Positions 55,036 to 64,000 of a stretch of 64,000 nucleotides of DNA are shown in pieces. This stretch comes from Heterohyrax brucei. Its lineage: Eukaryota; Chordata; Mammalia; Hyracoidea; Procaviidae. The notes under the pieces were generated by a model, which saw only the letters and a program-made list of their open reading frames with translations, was not told the origin of the DNA and did not search any database. Numbering within the stretch: position 1 is the stretch's first letter; every line of letters begins with the position of its first letter. The stretch lies in NCBI GenBank assembly GCA_028571685.1, contig CM053154.1:8779501-8843500 (forward strand), read 5' to 3'. The position numbers were made by a program, and so were the translations under genes.

Positions 55036-55420
55036 CCCCCAACTAAATAAGGAAGACAGAAGAAGAACTGACTTCTTTGAATTATGGTGCTGGAGAAGAA
55101 TACTGAATATGTCATAGACTGCCAGGAGAAAAAAGAGATCTGTTCTAGAAGAAGTACACCCAGAGTGCTCCTGGGAAACAAAGATGGTGAGACTGTTGTC
55201 CAGACGGATCAGTTCCTGGAGAAGGACGTCATGCTGGGCAGAGTAGACAGTCAGCGGGAAAGAGGAAGACCTCAAAAAGGTGGACTGACCCAGCGGCTAC
55301 AACGACACACTTTAGCACAAAAATGACTGTGAGCGTGGTGCAGGATCGGGCAGTATTTCATTCTGTTGTACATGGAGTTGCTACGAGTTGAAGCTGACTC
55401 GATGGCACCTACAACCAGAG
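55036..55420 (+). mobile_element. RTE/BovB-type LINE 3' fragment
   Basis: GGTGCTGGAGAAGAATACTG, TTCCTGGAGAAGGACGTCAT, GAAAGAGGAAGACCTCAAAA and GGTGCAGGATCGGGCAGTAT follow the RTE end order. Frame 55084-55326 is partly open (80 codons) and includes a DQFLEKDVMLG block. The tail ends CTCGATGGCACCTACAACCA. Confidence 0.85.
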
Positions 55421-56095
55421 CTTTAGAAGTCATTTTTAATGCTATAAACAGATGATCATCTCCTGAAATTTGGGAAAATAAAGAAAAGCGAAATAAAGGG
55501 GAAAATGACCAATAGCTCTTCTACCAAGTGGAGTCATTACTTACGCTTCAACTTACTTCCAACTAACCTTTGCTCTGTGAACAGTATTTTTGGGCATAAC
55601 TTCAATCATAACTGTTCATTTAACTTTGTTTCATTAAGTTTTTAAGTATTAGGTCATAAGACTTTTTCCAAGTTATACAAGTCCTTCGTAATTTTATGTT
55701 GCTCTTTTTTTTTTAGACTTATTTTTCAACTGATGTACAACCACCTACACAACCTCTTGATTTTGTCCTTTGTCGGAGAATGTCTTCATTTCCTCTTCAT
55801 TCCTAAAGGATATTTTTGCTGGGTATAGCAGTCTGGATTTCAGTTCTTGCCTCTGAAAACAGTTTTCAACTGTTGTCTTCTGGTGTCTACTGTTTCTGAT
55901 AAGAAATCAGCTGTCTGTTCAAATTGATGCCTCCTATTCCCCACTTCATGCCTCATTTTTTTCTCTGACTGCTTTCAAGATCTTTGGTTTTCAGTATTTG
56001 GGTTATGATGTGCCTTAGAAGGGTTTGCTTTTGTCTGGGTTCCACCGAGTTTCTTGAATATGTACATTTATATTTTCCACCAGATTTGAAAGTGT

Positions 56096-56240
56096 AGTGG
56101 GTTAAGTGCTAAGTCTGCTAACCAAAAGGTTGGCAATTCAGCACTGCTAGGTGCTCCTTGGAAACTCTATGGGGCAGTTCTAACCTGACCTCTAGGGTCA
56201 CTATGAGTTAGACCTGACTCAACGGCAGTGGGTTTTATTT
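56096..56240 (+). mobile_element. AfroSINE, left member of an inverted pair
   Basis: GTGTAGTGGGTTAAGTGCTA, CTGCTAACCAAAAGGTTGGC, CTTGGAAACTCTATGGGGCA and a CTGACTCAACGGCAGTGGG tail. Confidence 0.92.
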
Positions 56241-56257
56241 TTGGAAGCTATTAAAAA

Positions 56258-56418
56258 CCAAACAAACCCATTACTGTTGAGCTGATTTTGACTCATAGTG
56301 ACCCTATAGGATGGAGTGGAACTGCCCCATTGAGTTTCCAAGGAGCACCTTGCAGATTTGAACTGCTGGCCTTTTGGGAAGCAGATGTAGCACTTAACCA
56401 CTATGCCACCAGGGTTTC
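56258..56418 (-). mobile_element. AfroSINE, right member of an inverted pair
   Basis: CAAACCCATTACTGTTGAGC, AACTGCCCCATTGAGTTTCC and TAACCACTATGCCACCAGGG: a full reversed copy about 17 bases from its partner. Confidence 0.92.
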
Positions 56419-56822
56419 TAACCCTAGGATGCACACAGCCGTTTCATCTTCTGATTGCTCATTGCAAGCCACCCACTATTATCCATTTTTCAGAGTCCCT
56501 TTCTGGTTAATTATATGTATTCTATCCAGGTTCCTCATTGTCTTCAGTGGGAGAGACAGAGATAAACTTACTGTGTTCTGGTCGGAACCAAAGCCTGTAC
56601 AATGATTTTTTCATGACTGCATAATATTTCACCAGACAGGCATCATAATTCCTTGCACTTTCTTCCTGTTGGACTTTCAGAAGATTTGTATTTTGTTTTT
56701 CGGCTTGGCTTTCATTATTACAAATAAGCTGCAAGGAATATCTTTTCTGTATTAAGAATTATTATCTTACAACAGATGCTTGGGAGTGGAATTACTGAGT
56801 GAAATGGTAAGAACATTTCTGC

Positions 56823-57022
56823 CAGTACCAACTGTCACCCTTCCTGCTCGTGGCAACCCCCTGTGTGCCAGAGGAGAATGGCTCCATGGGGTTTTCAGTG
56901 GCTGATTTTTCAGAAGTGGATCACTAGGTCTTTCTTTGGAGGCACCTCTGGGTGGACTTGAACTTCCACCTTTTCAGTGAGCAGCTGAGTGTGTTCACCT
57001 TTGTACCACCCAGGGACTCTGT
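56823..57022 (-). mobile_element. AfroSINE, reversed, long-body type
   Basis: CTTCCTGCTCGTGGCAACCC, GGTTTTCAGTGGCTGATTTT, CAGAAGTGGATCACTAGGTC and GTGGACTTGAACTTCCACCT. Confidence 0.85.
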
Positions 57023-57079
57023 GAGCATTTGTAGGTCCTAGGTTTCCCTCTGAAATGCTCTGTGCCATATTTTTCCTAT

Positions 57080-57372
57080 GAATGGATCTTTCCCGTCATC
57101 GCCCTCTCGGATTAGATGCCACCTCCTCAGGAAGGTTCCAGACTTCTCCATCTGCTGTGTATTCTTGATGACATGATCCTGTTCTAATCTACTCACAAGT
57201 GTTATCTCTACACAAGGCTGTCCTGCTCATCCGTTGAGTGCTTTGTTTCAGTGATGACGTCACTTCCTCCAGGGTAGGGGTCTTGTCACATGTGTTTCAC
57301 TACTGTCTCCTCAGCACCCAGCATAGTGCCTGCCACATAGTAGCTGCTCAGTAAACACCTGTGGAACAAATG
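57080..57372 (+). mobile_element. L2 LINE 3' end
   Basis: GATGCCACCTCCTCAGGAAG, CATAGTGCCTGCCACATAGT and AGCTGCTCAGTAAACACCTG are the standard forward L2 3' end. Confidence 0.8.
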
Positions 57373-57541
57373 TCCAGTGCTGTGGTAAAGCGTGTGTGTT
57401 TGTGGTCAGACTGCTTGAGTTTTGAATCATAGTTCAGGTTTCAAAAGACTGTCAAGGGGCATGAATGATAACACAGGAAAAACTCAGGCCTGGGCATGAT
57501 GGGTGGTCAGGGAACATTTGTGTTACCTTACTATCATCCAA

Positions 57542-57755
57542 GGGACCATGTGGCCTACAGCTTAAAGTGCTGAGCTACTAACTGAAGAGTCGGTTCCAAT
57601 CCACCAGCTGCTCCATACTCCATGGGAGAAAGATGTGGCAGTTTGCTTTTGTAAAGATTACAGCCATAGAAGCCCTATGGGGCAGTTCTAGTGTGTCTTG
57701 TCAGGTCACTATGAGTCAGCATCAACACCACGACAATCAGTTTTGTTTGTTTGTT
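57542..57755 (+). mobile_element. AfroSINE, long-body type
   Basis: CAGCTTAAAGTGCTGAGCTA, TAGAAGCCCTATGGGGCAGT and CACTATGAGTCAGCATCAAC, ending in a GTTTGTTTG tail. Confidence 0.85.
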
Positions 57756-58671
57756 TCTTTTTCCTTTTTCTGCTCTTCTGTCATCAGATTGCCACTTCTG
57801 AAAAGTGGGACTAATGACGCTATCCTCTCTTCACGTACAGAAGGACCACGTTTGGTGACAGTCCGCTTGACCATGAGGCAGGAAGCAGCCATCAGTGTCG
57901 GAGAGATTCTGTCTCTTCCTGATCGTGCAAAACAGCAGGAGCATTTCAGACGTATGTCAAGCCCATTCTGATTGTCCTGCCAGGACTGGCCACTCCGATG
58001 CAGCCTCTGTCCTCAGACCTCCCTCCAACTCCCAGCTGTCTTCAGGATGTTTCCTGTGGACGCGAGTGCTGACAGTAGTCCAAGCAGGGTGAAACAGATG
58101 ACTGTGTCATTAGATTTTTTTTAATGACATTAAAAAGATTAGTCATTGCAGCTTTCCTTCCTGTGTCTGAGCACATCAAAGTGGATCTTTACTTAGAAAG
58201 TGAATAAAGGTTTCTTTCCCTGGGGGCCTCTCTCACGAGGCGCTCCAGGGATGCTCAGCAGCAAGCTGAAGATTTCGGCATCTGGGGGTGACAACATCTG
58301 TTTTCGTGGCCAATTCTCCCTCACTGCCTCAAGTTCCTTGTCAGTGTCAGTTGGTTCCTCTACCCAGCCTTCCTTAATTTCAAGAAAAGCAGGCTTCCCC
58401 TCCCCTCCCCAGCATATGTCTCTCTGTTGTCCTTTCTGTCTGTCTGTCTGTCTCTTCCTTCCTTACCCCTGCCCACCCACCAGGCAAATGGAACCAAGAT
58501 GTCAGTTAAGCAGCGGAAGGTCTGAGGTGGAAGATAACAGATAATTTAGCCAGATGAAACTAACAAGCTTTCGCTGGACGCCTGCTGTATGCCAGGCACT
58601 GAGCTGAGACGAGAGCACAGGACCCAAGGCCCCTGCTATGGAGGGGCTTCTGAGTTAGTGAGATCAGACAT
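57756..58671. other. Unique, gene-free sequence
   Basis: A short (TCTG)n run is at about 58436-58453. Nothing else is recognised. Confidence 0.4.
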
Positions 58672-58717
58672 GCACACACACACGCACACACACACACGCA
58701 CACACACACACACACAG
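58672..58717 (+). repeat. (CA)n microsatellite with CG interruptions
   Basis: About 45 bases of ACAC with GCAC interruptions. Likely length-variable. Confidence 0.9.
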
Positions 58718-59202
58718 AGCTTCATGGTCAAAGATTTCAACACCACCCCCAATGAGTGAGCTTTAAAGCAGCCCAAGAAAAACAGTCAACTGCAGTGAAG
58801 AGACAGCTCCTCTGGAACTCTGGGAAGGACTGGTCTCAACCTCACCTAGTGCGAGCGTGTGGAGGGCTTGGGGGCGCTGGACAAGGCAGTCTCCCTGGCT
58901 CTGAGTGCATTCACCTTGTGGACACAGGAGTCCAGAACCGCTTAGTCTCAACTCACAGCCCAGCAGCGCTGTCCCATGGGTGCCACTCCCACCCTCCCTT
59001 CATCCAGCCAACCTTGATGACACAATGGCCTGTGTCTCTGGCTCTCATTGATGCAATCCAAGGTCAGCAGAGGCCAGCATGGTGCTCTTGGGGCTGGAAG
59101 GTCTGTTGCTCGGGGTGGTCTCCCCTCCCATTTGTACAAATATTTACTCCCACCCAAAAAGCAAAATATATTTCAAGCTTGGAGTCTGAAGAGACAGCAA
59201 CA
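58718..59202. other. Unique, gene-free sequence
   Basis: The 158-codon plus frame 58756-59232 overlaps other frames and has no domain signature. Confidence 0.4.
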
Positions 59203-59314
59203 TGTGCCAGGTGCCCTGGGTCCATCTGCTAGGGCAAGCCTGTGCCGGGTGCTCTGGGTCTGTCTACTGAGCAAGCCTGCACCAGGTACCCTAGGGCCAT
59301 CTACTAGGGCAAAC
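59203..59314 (+). repeat. Three-unit 37-38-bp tandem repeat
   Basis: Units at 59203-59240, 59241-59277 and 59278-59314 share the form TGYRCCRGGTRCYCTRGG, then YCATCTRCTAGGGCAAGCC, with a few changes. Confidence 0.85.
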
Positions 59315-59564
59315 TTCCAGAATCAAGGCCAGATTCCCAAGGGACATGGAGAGAGGGTCCCATTGGGTATTAAAGAGAACTCGTATTTCTGGAGCAGAAA
59401 TCTGCTCGAGTCTAAGTCGGGCTTCTCTAGAAGATTCCAGGAGTGCGCCATGGAGCTCCAGGCGGGAGTGCAGACAGATTTCCTGAGCAGTGCGAACTGA
59501 GAATCAGAGAGCTGTGAGACAGTTTCTTGGCCTCTGTTGCTGCTTCTCTCCGCTCGACTTCCAA

Positions 59565-60200
59565 AACAATGCTTGTTGAGCTCCTATGGGCCTGACCCTG
59601 AGGTACAGAGAGGAAAAGCAGACACTCCCTTTGCTCAGGGAACTAGAGACAAGGGGCCAGAGTGGACATTAATCAGGTCAGCAAACTTAGCCTCAGTGTG
59701 AGCTAGGGAGGAAGCGAGGAGAGAGAGAGCATGTCAGCGAGATCTGTTTGGAGAGAGGTGGGGGCACTCGCCCTGACAGCAGGCCGTGCAGAGTGAGACC
59801 GGTGAGGAAGCACGAGGTGCAGGGCGGGCAGGGCAAAGGAAGTCAGGTAGAGGAGCAGCGTGTGCAAAGGCCCTGAGGAAGGGAATGCTCAACATCTTTG
59901 AGAAAGGGAAAGAAGATATTGTTGGGAGTTGGGAGAAAAAGGCCAGAGAGGCGGTAGAGGTTGTACGGGGAGCACAGGGCACAGCAGGTCTAATCTCAAA
60001 CACCTTTGTATGGAGTCTGCGTTTTGCTCTTAGGACCATGGAAGCCATTCTGCAGGGGGGTGACATGCTCCACCCTCTGCTGCAAACTGACCCTTCTGGT
60101 GGCTAGGTGGAGAGGTATGAGGCAGAGACTAAGTAGAAGACCCTGAGCAAGCCGAGGCTGAAGACAGGAGTGGCTTGGATGGGAATAACGATTTTAGAGA
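59565..60200 (+). mobile_element. Possible ancient mammalian repeat, family not identified
   Basis: GTGCAAAGGCCCTGAGGAAG, ACCATGGAAGCCATTCTGCA and a GGGGTGACATGCTC block form a pattern common among old mammalian repeats. I cannot name the family with confidence. Confidence 0.35.
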
Positions 60201-60423
60201 ATCGGGGGAGAGGGATTCTGGGGAAGTTTGAAAGCTGAATCCATAAGACTTGGAGATGGCGGTCTGCTGCGATGCAAGAAGGAAGGAAGTGAGTGTGGGT
60301 ACCTGGCTCAAGAACAGGGTACTGGGTGGCATCATTCCTGAGAGGGGGAAATCAAAGCTCACCTCTGCACTTAAGTTTGGGAGGTGGAGGAAGCACCCCA
60401 GTGGAGATGTCAAGGGGCTGATG

Positions 60424-60562
60424 TCTACCTGGGGCTGGGGCCTAGCTAGGGCTGGGACCTACCGGGGCTGTGGTCTACCCCCGGCTGGGACCCACCTAGC
60501 TGGGGCCTACCTGGGGCTGGGGTCTACCTGGGGCTGTGGTCTACCTGGGCTGGGGTCTACCT
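60424..60562 (+). repeat. Degenerate 18-19-bp G-rich minisatellite
   Basis: Units resemble CTACCTGGGGCTGGGGT with variation, seven or more copies. A related single unit appears again at about 60612-60632. Confidence 0.8.
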
Positions 60563-62559
60563 GGGGTCTTGCAGTCTGGACACACAGACTTGAGGCTCAG
60601 GGGAGCTGCCAGAGCTGGGGTCTACCTGGAACTTAACAGCTTGTATTCTATTTGAACTGTGGACATTTAAGAGAGCTTCTGGAGAAAGAACAAGGAAGCT
60701 TGGGAAAGCAGATGGCCCAAGACCGTGTTCTAAAGGACATGAAAATCCAGTCTTGATAAAAGAAAAAGAGGCAGAGAGATTCTGCTCAGAGAGCTAGGAG
60801 AAAGCCCCAAGTCTAGTATTCCAGGATTTAAGACAGGAGAGCACCTGGGAGGACACTGTGGTCCATTACACACACCGACACTGGGAGACCACCTAAGAGG
60901 ACAGCCATATTTCACCACGGGGGGTGACCTTGACAAGAGCTGTTTTGACCTGCAATTTGACCACTCACTCGATTTGACATCAGGATCCCCTCAGCTGGCA
61001 CACTTCCAAGGTCCATGTCACCCCTCAACAGAGACATCCCTCCTGTCACTCAAGTTGAACTTCAACCCCTTGGGAGAGGAGAGGCCATTGGTCTCCCCAG
61101 TTCTGCGGTGCTCAGTAGGGTCACCTAGGTGTGGCCCGGGGTCAGGAAGTCATACAGAGCTTGGGGTAAGGCCAGCTTCCAGCTTCCAGAAAATGGGGCA
61201 GCATTGCCCCCTAAGCTGAGTACCCCTTCAAAGGGTGCCCACTGTGTCTGCTTAAACAGTCAGTTGTCAGAATCTTTCTGAGTCTGTCTGTGGACCAGCA
61301 GCTGCTGGTCACCATGGAAACAGAAGACTTAGTTCACCACTTCCTCTTCTTTCTCTTGCTCCTCCCGCTTCCCCCCTTCCCCCTCTTTCCTGCCCTGACA
61401 CCCACTCTCTCTTCCCCTCTGTGTTCTTCCTGCTATCTTTAGCTCCCATTTTCTGTCTCACTTGTCCTGATTTTCTCAGCTGGTTTTCTGTTTCTTTTTT
61501 TATTCTATTATCTACAGCTTTGTGAGCCGCCTTTAATTCCCTCTGTGGGAATAAGGTGACAAATACACCCATAGATTCATTTCTATGTACCCACAAGCCC
61601 ACCTACACACATAAACACAGTCATCAGCCAATAATCTCAGGCTTTCATCAAGCCAGTGCTCCCCAAAGCGTTACCAGAAAATGAATACCGACAGGGAAAG
61701 TGCATTTTGGTCTTAGCATTCCCCACTGCTACTTGGAATACTAAATTTCTTTTTCCTCTGTTTATCCTGAGATTCTGCATTTAGACAAAGCAACACTTCC
61801 TTGGCGTATCTGTGCGTAATTTAAAACAGGCGAAGCTTGATTGCACTTCTCTTAATAAACATAGCTATCAGTCATGCTTGGCTAAAAATACTCACGGCAA
61901 GCCTTTTATATGATGTATACACACAGCCAACCCAGAATCTCCCAAGGATGCCTCTGCCAAACTCCGTTCTCATTAATCAAATCAAGACAGACAGCCCAGA
62001 AGCCAAGCCGAGTGACAGCTATGCGGCTTTGGAGCCCTTTGTCTCTCCAAGTGGGGCCTGGGGACCCATCTCCACCCACGTTCTGTTTAAGCACTCTTCC
62101 AGCTGGCCAGGTGTTTCCTGCCCCGGCCTAGAGAGTATGCTAGACCTGTCAGACGGACACAGACTGACAAGCTCCGGTGGGCTCTTCGTGACCCTGTAGA
62201 GCTAACTGGCAAAGGGGAGCTAGCACTCGAACCTGGGATTTGGCTTCAGACAGTGAAGACTAGCTGGATGGTTGATTGAGTTGAGGAATTATTTAAAATT
62301 ATTTTTAATGAAATGATCGGTTGTGGGACACAGAAGGGGATCTTTCATGAGGGTCTGACATCAGATGAACTAACTGGCTCTCAGGGACTCCAAATTCGAT
62401 ATCCATCAGGGGAGCAGTTGGCATTGGGAGATTGGGGCTCCCCCTCCCAAGCCCTGGCAGGCCTCTTAAAGCAGTGAGCCTAAGAAGGTGTCAGAGATTA
62501 CAATGAACCCTGGCCACCAGCCCATCCTGGCCATCAGCCTTCCTCTGCAGATGCAGGGC
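60563..62559. other. Unique, gene-free sequence
   Basis: No repeat of note. A pyrimidine-rich run lies at about 61336-61400. An X-box-like motif at 61308-61321 is listed separately. Confidence 0.4.
61308..61321 (+). promoter_or_regulatory. RFX X-box-like motif
   Basis: GTCACCATGGAAAC resembles the RFX X-box half-palindrome. No nearby gene. Confidence 0.3.
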
Positions 62560-62750
62560 TGTGGTCTGGGGTTTGCAGCCAAATTCCAGGTTTAGCCTCT
62601 GCTGTTCCTCCTGTGACCTGGGGAAGGTATCTACATGTGACATGCCCCAGCCCCTCACCTGTGCCCTGCAGGACTGCTGTGGGGGGCACAGGAGACCGTT
62701 GGGGTGGAGTATCTTGCTCACTTTAAGTGCTCCATAAATAGTGACTGTTA
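62560..62750 (+). mobile_element. MIR-like element
   Basis: CTCCTGTGACCTGGGGAAGG and TTAAGTGCTCCATAAATAGT are the forward MIR core start and 3' end. Middle diverged. Confidence 0.6.
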
Positions 62751-62755
62751 CCAGA

Positions 62756-62950
62756 GACCCAGGAGCCCTGCGGCTCAATGGTTAAGTACTCAGCTGTTAA
62801 CCAGGAGGCCAGCAGTTCAAACCCACCCAACAGCTCATCAGGAGAAAAGATTCAGTGATCTGTTCCAACGAAAGTTCCAGCCTCGGAAGCCCCGTGTGGC
62901 TGTTCCGCTCTGCTGTATGGGGTCACACGCAAGTGCTAGGTAAAGAAACC
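62756..62950 (+). mobile_element. AfroSINE, long-body type
   Basis: GGAGCCCTGCGGCTCAATGG, GTTAACCAGGAGGCCAGCAG, AGATTCAGTGATCTGTTCCA and GAAGCCCCGTGTGGCTGTTC. The tail is degraded. Confidence 0.8.
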
Positions 62951-64000
62951 TGCCCAACAGCTTGTAATAACACTGCCACGATCAGAGGTGCCCAGGGGCT
63001 GCCTCAGCTTCGGGGTGCCCTGGCCAGGGCACATGTGGCCTTGTCCTGCTTCCCGTGTATCTCCATGCCTTGTGTCCTACCCCGTCCCTGTCCCAGCCTT
63101 GCCGAACCACCTGAGAGTCCAGTTCTCGTCTTTGGCATTGCTGCCTCTGAGCAGCTCCCTGATGTCCCCAGACTGTGGTAGGGCCACTAGTAGATGTTGC
63201 TGTAACCCAGAGTGTCCCTGTGTCCCACTTCATGAAAGACTTCTGTTAATTCACCTGGCTGGACCATGAGCCCTTTGGGCCAGAGTCCCCGGCACCTAGC
63301 TTGGTCCCAGGAGGTGAAAGAAGTTCAGTAAATGCTTGGATGAGTTAGTGTGTGAGCGGGCCACCAAACCCACAGATGTGTCAAGGGAGACACATGGCCA
63401 AATGGTAAGGCAGCGACTCGGGCATGCTGGGGGCAACTGTGGATACCTGCAGCTGTAGCTGTTTTTCTCATTTTCAGCACTATTTAAGTAATGAGCAGAA
63501 CTGGGGCTGGTATCTTGATGGGCAAGATTAGGCAACTGGCTGAGGTGGGGGAGAGGGTGGTGGAAAGGGTGCGATCCAGTGAGACATGGACTGGGGGACA
63601 CTCTCATCTGTAGGCCTGATCCTCAAGGCAGAAGTCAGTGGTCCAGTCCCCTTCAGAACCTATGTGTGGAGGGGTGATATTAGCCTTATCGGTGTTAATA
63701 CACCATCAGAGGACTCTGTCAGAGGTAGAGGTCATGATCTTGGCCTCCATCCGAGGCCATGGGTCTCAAGCATTGATTCCCTGCCTCCCTAGGGAGAAGG
63801 ATTGGAAGAGTTGGCCCAGTGTCCAGACCCCAGCTCAATGCTCTGGTGTTCAGAGCTAGCCAGCTGTGTGTGTTGATGAGAGAATGGATGAGACGGGTGT
63901 CCTGCTGTGTGGATAGGGCCAGCGTGGCAGGGCTGGGCTCGGTGGATGCCTGGCTAAACGCTCGCCCAGGTGTTCTAGGCCTCGGTCTGCTGCGGCTGAG
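62951..64000. other. Mostly unique sequence; L2-like tail at 63225-63345
   Basis: ACCATGAGCCCTTTGGGCCA and TTCAGTAAATGCTTGGATGA at 63265-63345 look like an L2 3' end. The rest is GC-rich and unassigned to the window edge. Confidence 0.4.

Larger units (their letters stand above)
55690..56820 (-). mobile_element. L1 fragment, reversed, interrupted by two SINEs
   Basis: ATTTTTGCTGGGTATAGCAG, ACCGAGTTTCTTGAATATGT and TTGGGAGTGGAATTACTGAG are reversed L1 words. The L1 is broken at 56096-56418 by an inverted pair of SINEs. Confidence 0.6.

Overview
This window looks like non-coding nuclear DNA from an afrotherian mammal, most likely an elephant. The main evidence is its dense load of tRNA-derived SINEs of the AfroSINE type (head like GAAACCCTGGTGGTGTAGTGG, body like TCCTTGGAAACTCTATGGGG, tail like GTCGGAATCGACTC) together with many decayed RTE/BovB-type LINE pieces. 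These families are known from elephants, hyraxes and sirenians. Old mammal-wide repeats (MIR, L2, L1, MaLR-type LTRs, hAT and mariner relics) fill in the background. A sirenian or hyrax source cannot be excluded from the sequence alone.

I find no protein-coding gene, exon or functional RNA gene that I can support. The long open frames are either inside a 19-bp minisatellite or read across repeats and GC-rich unique sequence. The window is best read as intergenic or intronic sequence.

Layout. 0-10 kb: mostly unique GC-rich sequence with scattered LTR, MIR and L2 relics, a SINE nested in a SINE near 8.2-8.56 kb and a strong CTCF-like motif at 8.96 kb. 10-15 kb: SINE cluster, an LTR copy, an RTE piece and a 389-bp inverted duplication about 98% identical around a 415-bp spacer (13639-14831). 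15-24 kb: long unique stretches, purine-rich sequence, RTE-related composite elements. 24-36 kb: several copies of one afrotherian LTR-like family, a rearranged mariner, SINE clusters, and a unique island at 34.8-35.4 kb with X-box-like and MARE-like motifs. 36-48 kb: L1 and RTE mosaic with LTR and SINE insertions. 48-53 kb: more unique sequence, an LTR copy and a 1.1-kb VNTR-like minisatellite (51025-52165). 53-64 kb: a second rearranged mariner, an RTE tail, an L1 split by an inverted SINE pair, L2, short tandem repeats and unique sequence.

There is no operon, gene system or defence locus here. The items most worth a second look are structural: the inverted duplication, the outward-facing mariner arrangement seen twice, the minisatellite, the serial SINE insertions into one LTR end, and the possible regulatory motifs in unique sequence.
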